A DNA stretch of 10,807 nucleotides from Schaalia odontolytica (GTDB taxonomy: Bacteria > Actinomycetota > Actinomycetes > Actinomycetales > Actinomycetaceae), in the NCBI GenBank assembly GCA_958415245.1, contig CATYYP010000034.1:1-10807 (forward strand), in the 5' to 3' direction. Positions 5,156 through 10,807 of this stretch are shown one piece after another. A model generated the notes under the pieces. That model did no database searches. It saw only the letters and a program-made list of their open reading frames with translations, and was not told the DNA's origin. Made by a program: the position numbers and the translations under genes. Numbering within the stretch: the first letter of the stretch is position 1; the number at the start of each line of letters is the position of its first letter.

Positions 5156-7900
5156 GTGAGCCAACTCCACGAGTCCCACCCCGTCGTCAACGGCCTGATT
5201 CCTCAGGTTCCCGACAACGACCCCCAGGAGACCGCCGAATGGGTTGAGTCCCTGTCCGGGCTCATCAACGAAAAGGGCGGCCCCCGCGCACGCTACATCC
5301 TGCTGCACATGCTGGACGAAGCGCGCCGCAACGGCGTTCAGCTCCCCCAGGAATACACGACGCCCTACGTCAACACCATCCCCGTTGACCAGGAGCCGTA
5401 CTTCCCCGGCGACGAAGCCATGGAGCGCGAATACCGCCGCTGGATCCGTTGGAACGCCGCCGTCCAGGTGACGCGCGCCCAGCGCCCCGGCGTCAAGGTG
5501 GGCGGACACATCTCGTCCTACGCCTCGGTTGCCACCCTCTACGAGGTCGGCCTCAACCACTTCTTCCGTGGCAAGGACCACCCCGGCGGCGGCGACCATG
5601 TGTTCTTCCAGGGTCACGCCTCCCCCGGCCCCTACGCCCGCGCGTTCCTGGAGGGTCGTCTCTCCGAAGAGGAGATGGACGGCTTCCGTCAGCAGGTCTC
5701 CACGGAGCACGGCCTGCCCTCGTACCCGCACCCGCGCCAGCTCGATCACTTCTGGGAGTTCCCCACGGTCTCGCTCGGCCTGGGTCCCGCCGAGGCCATC
5801 TACCAGGCCTGGTTCGACCGCTACCTGCACATGAACGGCATCAAGGACACGTCGCAGCAGCACACGTGGGCCTTCATCGGCGACGGTGAGATGGACGAGC
5901 CCGAGTCCCGCGGCATGCTCCAGCTCGCCGCTCAGCAGCGCCTGGACAACCTGACCTTCGTCATCAACTGTAACCTGCAGCGTCTCGACGGCCCGGTGCG
6001 CGGCAACGGCAAGATTATCCAGGAGCTCGAGGCGTTCTTCAAGGGCGCCGGCTGGAACGTCATCAAGGTCATCTGGGGCCGCGGCTGGGACCAGCTGCTG
6101 GCCGCCGACAAGGACGACGCCCTCGTCCACGTCATGAACGAGACCCTGGACGGCGACTACCAGACCTTCCGCGCGAACGACGGCGCCTACGTGCGTGAGC
6201 ACTTCTTCGGCCGCGACCCGCGCACCAAGGAAATGGTCAAGAACTGGACCGACGAGCAGCTTTGGGAGCTCAAGCGCGGCGGCCACGACTACCGCAAGGT
6301 CTACGCCGCCTACAAGGCCGCCATGGACCACACCGGCCAGCCCACGGTCGTCCTCGCGCACACCATTAAGGGCTACGCGCTGGGCACGCACTTCGCGGGT
6401 CGTAACTCGACGCACCAGATGAAGAAGCTGACGCTCGAGGACGCCAAGCAGCTGCGCGATCGCCTGCAGATCCCGATCACTGACGAGGAACTTGAGCGCG
6501 ATCCCTACATGCCCCCGTACTACATGCCGCCGGCCGATCACCCGGCCCTGCAGTACATGAAGGAGCGCCGCGAGATCCTCGGCGGTTGGGTGCCCGAGCG
6601 CCGCGCCGACCGTCAGCCGAAGCTCCCCGCCCTGCCCACGCGTCCCTTCGAGGCGCTGTCCAAGGGCTCCGGCAAGCTTGAGGTCGCCACGACCATGGCT
6701 CTCGTGCGTCTCATCAAGGACCTGCTCAAGGACAAGGAGGTCGGCAAGTACTTCGTGCCGATCATCCCCGACGAGGCCCGCACCTTCGGTCTGGACGCGA
6801 TCTTCCCCTCGGCGAAGATCTTCAACACGACCGGCCAGTCCTACACGCCCGTCGACGCCGACATGATGCTGTCCTACCGTGAGTCCGAGCAGGGCCGCAT
6901 CCTGCACACGGGCATTACCGAGGCCGGCTCGTCCGCTGCCTTCCAGGTTGTCGGCACGGCGTACGCCACGCACGACCTGCCGATGGTGCCGATCTACATC
7001 TTCTACTCGATGTTCGGCTTCCAGCGCACCGGCGACCAGTTCTGGGCCGCGGGCGACCAGCTGACCAAGGGCTTCGTCATCGGCGCGACTGCGGGTCGAA
7101 CGACGCTCGCGGGTGAGGGCCTGCAGCACATGGATGGCCACTCGCAGGTCCTGGCAGCCACGAACCACGCGTTCGTGTCCTACGATCCGGCCTACGCGTA
7201 CGAGATCCGCCACATCATGGCGGACGGCCTGCAGCGTATGTACGGCGACGCGGACGGCCGCGATCCGAACGTCATGTACTACATCACCGTCTACAACGAG
7301 CCGATCCACCAGCCGGCCGAGCCGGAGAACGTGGACATCGAGGGCATCATCAAGGGTATTTACAACCTCGATGAGCACCAGAACTTCGGTGGCCCCAAGG
7401 CTCAGCTGCTCGCCTCCGGTGTGGGCGTGCCGTGGGCGCGCGAGGCCCGCGAGCTGCTGGCCCGCGACTGGGGCGTGGATGCCGCCGTGTGGTCGGTGAC
7501 CTCGTGGAACGAGCTGCGTCGTGACGGCCTGGATGCCGAGGAGCACAACTTCCTGCACCCGTCCGAGCCCCGCCGCACGCCCTACGTGTCGACGAAGCTC
7601 GCGGGTCGCGAGGGTCCGTTTGTGGCTTCCTCCGACTTCGACCGTATGCTGCCCGACCAGATCCGTCAGTGGATCCCCGGCGACTACCATGTGCTCGGCG
7701 CGGATGGCTTCGGCTTCTCCGACACCCGTCGCGCTGCCCGTCGCTGGTACCACATCGACGCCGAGTCGATGGTCGTGCGCACGCTGGCCGCCCTGGCCGA
7801 CAAGGGTCAGGTTGACCCGTCCGTCGTCCAGCAGGCGATCGAGAAGTACGACCTGTTCAACTACTCGATCCAGGGCAACGACCACGCTGGCGAGGAGTGA
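5156..7900 (+). CDS. aceE: Pyruvate dehydrogenase E1 component, homodimeric type
   Basis: AceE is the thiamin-diphosphate enzyme that decarboxylates pyruvate and acetylates the lipoyl arm of E2, feeding acetyl-CoA and NADH production. The 914-residue protein is of normal length for the single-chain type. In order it shows GGHISSYAS (His118), [19 protein letters not shown], the ThDP/Mg motif beginning [12 protein letters not shown] (Gly242-Asp243-Gly244), and its NCN end at 271-273 followed by [13 protein letters not shown]. Next comes GITEAGS with Glu589, the expected cofactor-activating glutamate, and late in the chain [14 protein letters not shown] 5156 is chosen because AGAAGG (5144-5149) lies 6 bases upstream. 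It stands alone: no E2 or E3 gene is adjacent, which is common in actinobacteria. It is divergent from DUF3052 and ends before a strong hairpin. A dyad and two leader hairpins suggest dedicated control. Confidence 0.97.
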   Translation: MSQLHESHPVVNGLIPQVPDNDPQETAEWVESLSGLINEKGGPRARYILLHMLDEARRNGVQLPQEYTTPYVNTIPVDQEPYFPGDEAMEREYRRWIRWNAAVQVTRAQRPGVKVGGHISSYASVATLYEVGLNHFFRGKDHPGGGDHVFFQGHASPGPYARAFLEGRLSEEEMDGFRQQVSTEHGLPSYPHPRQLDHFWEFPTVSLGLGPAEAIYQAWFDRYLHMNGIKDTSQQHTWAFIGDGEMDEPESRGMLQLAAQQRLDNLTFVINCNLQRLDGPVRGNGKIIQELEAFFKGAGWNVIKVIWGRGWDQLLAADKDDALVHVMNETLDGDYQTFRANDGAYVREHFFGRDPRTKEMVKNWTDEQLWELKRGGHDYRKVYAAYKAAMDHTGQPTVVLAHTIKGYALGTHFAGRNSTHQMKKLTLEDAKQLRDRLQIPITDEELERDPYMPPYYMPPADHPALQYMKERREILGGWVPERRADRQPKLPALPTRPFEALSKGSGKLEVATTMALVRLIKDLLKDKEVGKYFVPIIPDEARTFGLDAIFPSAKIFNTTGQSYTPVDADMMLSYRESEQGRILHTGITEAGSSAAFQVVGTAYATHDLPMVPIYIFYSMFGFQRTGDQFWAAGDQLTKGFVIGATAGRTTLAGEGLQHMDGHSQVLAATNHAFVSYDPAYAYEIRHIMADGLQRMYGDADGRDPNVMYYITVYNEPIHQPAEPENVDIEGIIKGIYNLDEHQNFGGPKAQLLASGVGVPWAREARELLARDWGVDAAVWSVTSWNELRRDGLDAEEHNFLHPSEPRRTPYVSTKLAGREGPFVASSDFDRMLPDQIRQWIPGDYHVLGADGFGFSDTRRAARRWYHIDAESMVVRTLAALADKGQVDPSVVQQAIEKYDLFNYSIQGNDHAGEE

Positions 7901-7949
7901 TCGTCGCTAGGCCCGCGCTCCTCCATCGCGGTGCCCAGCGGTCATGAGA

Positions 7950-7988
7950 ACGAGGCCGGGGATCCCCACGCGGGGTCCCCGGCCTCGT
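7950..7988 (+). terminator. Strong hairpin after aceE (repeat copy A)
   Basis: A 13-bp perfect stem (ACGAGGCCGGGGA with TCCCCGGCCTCGT) is extended by CCCC/GGGG after a one-base bulge and closed by ACGC. It starts 49 bases after the aceE stop and is followed by CGTTTGG, a weak T tail. It is closely related to the hairpin at 8643-8673. Confidence 0.8.
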
Positions 7989-8036
7989 CGTTTGGGCCAA
8001 GCAATGGGATCAGCACTGCCTGCCCGCCGTTTCCGG

Positions 8037-8050
8037 CAGACAATAGACCC
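8037..8050 (+). promoter_or_regulatory. Probable -10 and leaderless start for the flavin-reductase-like gene (motif copy 3 of 3)
   Basis: CAGACAATAGACCC runs directly into the ATG at 8051. GACAAT (8039-8044) ends 6 bases before the A of ATG, the spacing expected if the transcript begins at the start codon. CTGCCT (8016-8021) is a weak -35 at 17 bases. No ribosome site is present, which agrees with a leaderless mRNA. It matches the aceE dyad at 10 of 14 positions. Confidence 0.45.
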
Positions 8051-8620
8051 ATGCACGTTCCCTACGAAACCGAGAAGTTCTACTACGGCTTTCCCGTCTA
8101 CATCCTGGCCTACCCGGACGAGGCCGTCGGCGTCGGCATCACGACGGGTTCCTCCTCATACTCGCTGGGGCAGATGGTCATGATCGGCTGCGACTCCACC
8201 ACGCATGCTGCCCGCGCGATCAAGCGCTCCAGCGTATGCTCCCTCAATCTGTTCGGCGCCGAAGCCATGGGTCTTTTCGAGTACGCGGGAACAGTCTCGG
8301 GCGGCGATAAGCTCCGCGACGCGCACGTGCCTTCGAGCGATCACGACGGTATCCCTGTGCTCGACAGCTCCCAGATGAGCCTGCTGTGCCGTGTCCTGGA
8401 GGCCACGGATGACGGCATTTACACGCACTTCCGCTGCGAGATAACTCAGCGCCTAGTCGACTCCGCGCTGATCGATGATCGCGGTCGCTTCCGCTACGAG
8501 GACCTGCACACCGTCGAGTACGTGGGCGACGCGCGCAGGCGCATCTACCGCTACTTTTCGGACCGTGTGGAGCGTTTCGGTACCTTCGTTCGTTCATTCA
8601 AAGAATCGCTCCTCCCCTAG
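8051..8620 (+). CDS. Flavin reductase-like (FMN-binding split-barrel) protein
   Basis: This 189-residue protein reads like the flavin reductase/flavoredoxin family. It begins KFYYGFPVYILAYPDE, continues with VGVGITTGSSSYSLGQMVMIGCD, then a segment with SVCSLNLFGAEAM and GTVSGGDKLRDA. These correspond to the usual strand, FMN-phosphate and 'vNl ... sG.dk' blocks. The C-terminal 60 residues are variable and basic, with HTVEYVGDARRRIYRYF. Members use FMN to move electrons from NAD(P)H, or bind flavin in other roles; the substrate cannot be told. No signal peptide or membrane helix is seen. The frame opens upstream at 7931, but that part translates the aceE terminator, so ATG 8051 is the better start. 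It lacks a ribosome site and is probably leaderless. It is bracketed by two near-identical hairpins and looks monocistronic. Family call moderate, start good. Confidence 0.72.
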   Translation: MHVPYETEKFYYGFPVYILAYPDEAVGVGITTGSSSYSLGQMVMIGCDSTTHAARAIKRSSVCSLNLFGAEAMGLFEYAGTVSGGDKLRDAHVPSSDHDGIPVLDSSQMSLLCRVLEATDDGIYTHFRCEITQRLVDSALIDDRGRFRYEDLHTVEYVGDARRRIYRYFSDRVERFGTFVRSFKESLLP

Positions 8621-8642
8621 CTCCGTCACGTACCAACAACAA

Positions 8643-8673
8643 AGGCCGGGGACCCACGCAGGATCCCCGGCCT
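8643..8673. terminator. Hairpin terminator between flavin-reductase-like gene and aspA (repeat copy B)
   Basis: AGGCCGGGGA (8643-8652) pairs with TCCCCGGCCT (8664-8673) around an 11-base loop. On the minus strand it is followed by TTGTTGTTGG, so it best serves aspA, whose stop is 20 bases away. It can also stop the convergent plus-strand gene. Stem and much of the loop match the hairpin at 7950-7988. Confidence 0.8.
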
Positions 8674-8693
8674 CGTCTGTACGTAGAGGCTAC

Positions 8694-10106
8694 TCAGCTC
8701 TCGTCGGTGCCCGCGTACTTCGGGTGCGCGAGGTTCTCGGGCGAGAGGATGCGCTCGACCTCTTCCTCCGAGAGGAGCTCCATCTCGTGGATGACCTCGC
8801 GGACGGTCTTGCCTTCAGCGGCGGCGCGCTTACCGACGACGTCGCCCAGGTGGTGACCGATCACGTCATTGAAGTAGGTGACGATACCGATGGAGTTCTC
8901 GACGTAGTGACGACACACGTCGGGGTTCGCGGTGATGCCGGTGATGCAGCGTTCGCGCAGCGTATCGCAGGCATTCACGAGGAGGTTGATGGACTCGATG
9001 AGCGCCTGCGCGATGACGGGCTCCATGACGTTGAGCTGAAGCTGGCCCGCCTCGGCCGCCATGGTGACGGTCTGGTCGTTGCCGATGACCTTGAAGCAGA
9101 CCTGGTTCACGACCTCGGGGATGACAGGGTTGACCTTGGCCGGCATAATCGACGAACCCGCAGCCATCTTCGGCAGATTGATTTCGTTGAGGCCGGCGCG
9201 CGGACCGGAAGCCAGGAGGCGCAGGTCGTTGCAGATCTTGGACAGCTTGACGGCGCTGCGCTTAATCGTGGCGTGCATGGACACGTACGCACCCGTATCC
9301 GACGTCGCTTCGAGGAGGTTCGGCGAGCCGACGACGCGGGCGCCCGTGATGCGGCGCAGGTGACGCACGACGACCTGCTGGTAGCCGTCCGGGGTGTTCA
9401 GGCCGGTGCCGATCGCAGTCGCGCCGAGGTTCGTCTCCAGGAGCAGTTCGGCGTTGTTGACGAGGCGCTCGTCCTCCTCGCGCAGCGTGTGCGCAAAGGC
9501 CGAGAACTCGCTGCCCAGGGACATCGGGACGGCGTCCTGCAGCTGCGTGCGGCCCATCGTCAGGATGTGGCGGAACTCGGCGCCCTTCTCGTCGAAGGAG
9601 TCGGCGAGTTCGTCGATAGCCTTGCGCAGGCGATTCACCTTGCGCCACAGGGCGATGCGGAAGGCCGTCGGGTAGGCGTCGTTCGTCGACTGGGAGCGGT
9701 TGACGTGATCGTTGGGGTTGATGATGTCGTAGCGGCCCTTCTCCTCCCCCAGGATCTCGAGCGCCAGGTTCGCAATGACCTCGTTCGCGTTCATGTTGAC
9801 GGAGGTGCCGGCACCGCCCTGGAACTGGTCGACGGGGAACTGGTCCATGCAGCGGCCGTTCTCGATGATCTCGTCGCACGCAGCGATGATCGCTTCGGCC
9901 TTGGCGGGCTTCATCGCCTTCAGCTGCATGTTCGCCATGGCGCACGCCTTCTTCACCTGCGCGAACGCGCGGATGAGTTCGGGTGCTTCATTGATGGTGC
10001 GACCCGAGATCTGATAGTTCTCGATTGCTCGCAGCGTATGAATGCCCCAGTACGCGTCCTCGGGTACTTCGCGGGTGCCGAGCAGATCTTCTTCGGTGCG
10101 GGTCAA
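8694..10106 (-). CDS. aspA: Aspartate ammonia-lyase (aspartase)
   Basis: Aspartase reversibly splits L-aspartate to fumarate and ammonia in the cytosol. Products of this family act as homotetramers. The 470-residue protein opens with the aspartase-type segment [20 protein letters not shown]. It carries [28 protein letters not shown], and the superfamily signature [11 protein letters not shown] at residues 317-327, with Ser318/Ser319 in the catalytic loop and Lys324 for substrate carboxylate. Length matches known aspartases. Fumarase C shares the fold, but the N-terminal block fits aspartase better. The start is TTG at 10106: GGAAGGA (10119-10113) lies 6 bases upstream, and no better codon exists. 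It lies 135 bases after the ACP-like gene in the same direction, with its own promoter candidate, and ends at a hairpin. Fumarate made here could feed the TCA cycle or act as an electron acceptor. Confidence 0.95.
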   Translation of the reverse strand: MTRTEEDLLGTREVPEDAYWGIHTLRAIENYQISGRTINEAPELIRAFAQVKKACAMANMQLKAMKPAKAEAIIAACDEIIENGRCMDQFPVDQFQGGAGTSVNMNANEVIANLALEILGEEKGRYDIINPNDHVNRSQSTNDAYPTAFRIALWRKVNRLRKAIDELADSFDEKGAEFRHILTMGRTQLQDAVPMSLGSEFSAFAHTLREEDERLVNNAELLLETNLGATAIGTGLNTPDGYQQVVVRHLRRITGARVVGSPNLLEATSDTGAYVSMHATIKRSAVKLSKICNDLRLLASGPRAGLNEINLPKMAAGSSIMPAKVNPVIPEVVNQVCFKVIGNDQTVTMAAEAGQLQLNVMEPVIAQALIESINLLVNACDTLRERCITGITANPDVCRHYVENSIGIVTYFNDVIGHHLGDVVGKRAAAEGKTVREVIHEMELLSEEEVERILSPENLAHPKYAGTDES

Positions 10107-10131
10107 CGTTGTTCCTTCCGTCTGTTCGCTA

Positions 10132-10147
10132 GCCGGTTCATTCCGGC
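10132..10147 (-). promoter_or_regulatory. Small hairpin in the aspA leader
   Basis: GCCGG (10132-10136) and CCGGC (10143-10147) form a perfect 5-bp stem with a 6-base loop. It sits 13 bases upstream of the aspA ribosome site. It is short and may have no role. Confidence 0.3.
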
Positions 10148-10163
10148 AGGTGCGCCTCCATGG

Positions 10164-10179
10164 TAGGCCCTGTAGGCCC
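10164..10179 (-). repeat. Direct repeat TAGGCCC-TG-TAGGCCC in the aspA leader
   Basis: Two exact 7-base copies with a period of 9 lie between the proposed -10 of aspA and its ribosome site (minus strand: GGGCCTACAGGGCCTA). Tandem half-sites just downstream of a start point can be operator sites. No known regulator is recognised. Confidence 0.35.
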
Positions 10180-10190
10180 GAAATTCCGGT

Positions 10191-10219
10191 ACTTTACGAA
10201 CATTGGAAGCGTCGTTGAA
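10191..10219 (-). promoter_or_regulatory. Probable aspA promoter
   Basis: On the minus strand TTCAAC (10219-10214, 3 of 6 to TTGACA) and TAAAGT (10196-10191, 4 of 6 to TATAAT) are exactly 17 bases apart. The start would be near 10184, giving a leader of about 78 bases that contains a direct repeat and a small hairpin. Confidence 0.45.
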
Positions 10220-10241
10220 GCTCCGCTGGCACGGCCTTTCG

Positions 10242-10613
10242 CTAGTGATTGGACGCGGCGTCAGAAACTGCGCCAAGCAGGTCCGCGAGCGTCACCCACT
10301 GCTCAATCTGAGAGTCGTTAAGCGTCACCTTCGCCTCGCGCTCCACGCGTGCGACGACGGCGTAGAGGGACACGTCGTCCATGTCGAGATCGCCGCGCAG
10401 CGTCAGCTCCCCGCGCGCACCGGCGGGATCGAGCTCCGCCTCGTCAAGCACGGCCTCCATCGCGGCCTCGCGGGCGCGGTCCTGGGCGGTCTCAGCAGCG
10501 CTCTCGGACGAGGCAGGGGCCGCGTCGGGCGCGTTGTCGGACGCATCGGGGTCGACCAGCTGCGCTAAGCCTGCACGCAGCTGGTCACCGAGCAGATCGG
10601 CGATGGAGCCCAT
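10242..10613 (-). CDS. Acyl-carrier-protein-like protein lacking the phosphopantetheine serine
   Basis: This 123-residue acidic protein has three parts. The N terminus (1-20, MGSIADLLGDQLRAGLAQLV) looks helical. A linker rich in Ala, Ser, Asp and Glu spans about 21-45. The C-terminal region (about 46-118) has the spacing of an acyl carrier protein. The key stretch, DLDMDDVSLYAVVARVERE (75-93), lines up with the ACP helix II pattern DLxxDSLxxxxxxxxxEEE, but the prosthetic-group Ser is Asp80. VTLADLLGAV near the end matches the final ACP helix. It therefore probably cannot be charged by the normal route. A longer frame exists to 10637, but ATG 10613 overlaps the preceding stop as TGATG, the better start. 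It is coupled to the upstream small gene and lies ahead of aspA. The ACP resemblance is judged by eye; function unknown. Confidence 0.6.
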   Translation of the reverse strand: MGSIADLLGDQLRAGLAQLVDPDASDNAPDAAPASSESAAETAQDRAREAAMEAVLDEAELDPAGARGELTLRGDLDMDDVSLYAVVARVEREAKVTLNDSQIEQWVTLADLLGAVSDAASNH

Positions 10614-10804
10614 CAGCCAACCCGATTGTTGAGCCAACGCACGGGCGCACCGGCACCGGCGTGGCGGAAGGACTCAAGTTCGTCATCCCATGCCTGGCCG
10701 AGAGCCAGGTCGAGACCCTCGCGCAGCTCCTCGTACGTCGTGGCGGACTCCAGGGCCGCACGGATGCGGTCCTCGGGCACAACGACGTTGCCGATGGTGT
10801 CCAT
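10613..10804 (-). CDS. Unknown small protein, possibly truncated by the window edge
   Basis: Sixty-three residues are visible if the ATG at 10804 is the start, but only three bases lie upstream, with CAG in frame before it. The gene may therefore begin beyond the window, and the ribosome site cannot be judged. The visible part is acidic and probably helical (PEDRIRAALESATTYEELRE, then GLDLALGQAWDDELESFR) and ends PVRWLNNRVG. It has no Cys, no signal peptide and no membrane segment. I do not recognise the family. Its stop overlaps the ATG of the ACP-like gene (TGATG), so the two are almost surely translated together and may act together. Confidence 0.6.
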   Translation of the reverse strand: MDTIGNVVVPEDRIRAALESATTYEELREGLDLALGQAWDDELESFRHAGAGAPVRWLNNRVG

Positions 10805-10807
10805 CTG

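Noticed and set aside
5027..7885. A 952-codon open frame on the minus strand, the longest in the window.
   Set aside because: It is fully antisense to aceE, whose motifs are all intact. Long open antisense frames arise from the codon bias of high-GC genes. Its translation is repetitive Val/Leu/Gly/Asp/Arg-rich and shows no domain.
7931..8050. An upstream start for the flavin-reductase-like gene.
   Set aside because: This part would translate the aceE terminator hairpin and has no similarity to the family. ATG 8051 directly precedes the conserved part.
8475..10166. A 563-codon plus-strand open frame.
   Set aside because: It runs antisense through aspA and starts inside the flavin-reductase-like gene. 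The product has shadow-type composition, while aspA carries the aspartase signature.
1..10807. CRISPR arrays, insertion sequences, integrase, attachment sites, toxin-antitoxin or defence genes.
   Set aside because: No spaced repeats, transposase or integrase motifs were seen. The one tRNA has no duplicated 3' end nearby that would suggest integration.

Overview
This is a high-GC, gene-dense stretch that looks chromosomal and actinobacterial. Three things point there: a single-chain (homodimeric-type) pyruvate dehydrogenase E1 divergently paired with a DUF3052-family gene, GTG and TTG start codons, and a DtxR/IdeR-type iron box. The mix of lipB-lipA, type II NADH dehydrogenase, aceE and aspartase would fit a facultatively anaerobic member of the Actinomycetaceae (Actinomyces/Schaalia-like). 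That placement is inference, because no marker gene here fixes the genus.

Layout. Bases 1-2727 (+) hold the 3' end of lipB, all of lipA, and an AMP-forming acyl-CoA synthetase-like gene. Each overlaps the next by 4 bases, so this is a translationally coupled cluster. Bases 2728-4183 (+) hold a type II NADH dehydrogenase (ndh) preceded by an overlapping pair of DtxR/IdeR-like boxes. A bidirectional hairpin at 4218-4247 separates ndh from a convergent tRNA-Val(UAC). Upstream of the tRNA, also on the minus strand, is a DUF3052 gene (4431-4832). A 323-base divergent spacer leads to aceE (5156-7900, +) and contains a dyad and two further hairpins. A strong hairpin follows aceE, then a small flavin-reductase-like gene (8051-8620, +), then a related hairpin. 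The right end is on the minus strand: a truncated or small unknown gene, an acyl-carrier-protein-like gene coupled to it, and aspA (10106 down to 8694).

How the genes relate. LipB and LipA make the lipoyl cofactor needed by the E2 subunit of the complex whose E1 is AceE. AceE generates NADH, which Ndh re-oxidises into the quinone pool. Aspartase makes fumarate, a possible terminal acceptor. The window is therefore mostly central redox and carbon metabolism. I see no mobile element, CRISPR array, toxin-antitoxin pair or defence system.

The most interesting signals are regulatory. A near-identical motif, GACAAT-R-G-N-CCC, lies in the upstream regions of ndh, aceE and the flavin-reductase-like gene. 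At aceE it forms a perfect dyad, GGGAC-AATG-GTCCC. The ndh leader also carries an iron box, and the aceE leader appears structured. The ACP-like protein has Asp where the phosphopantetheine Ser is expected. All promoter and operator calls come from reading the sequence by eye.
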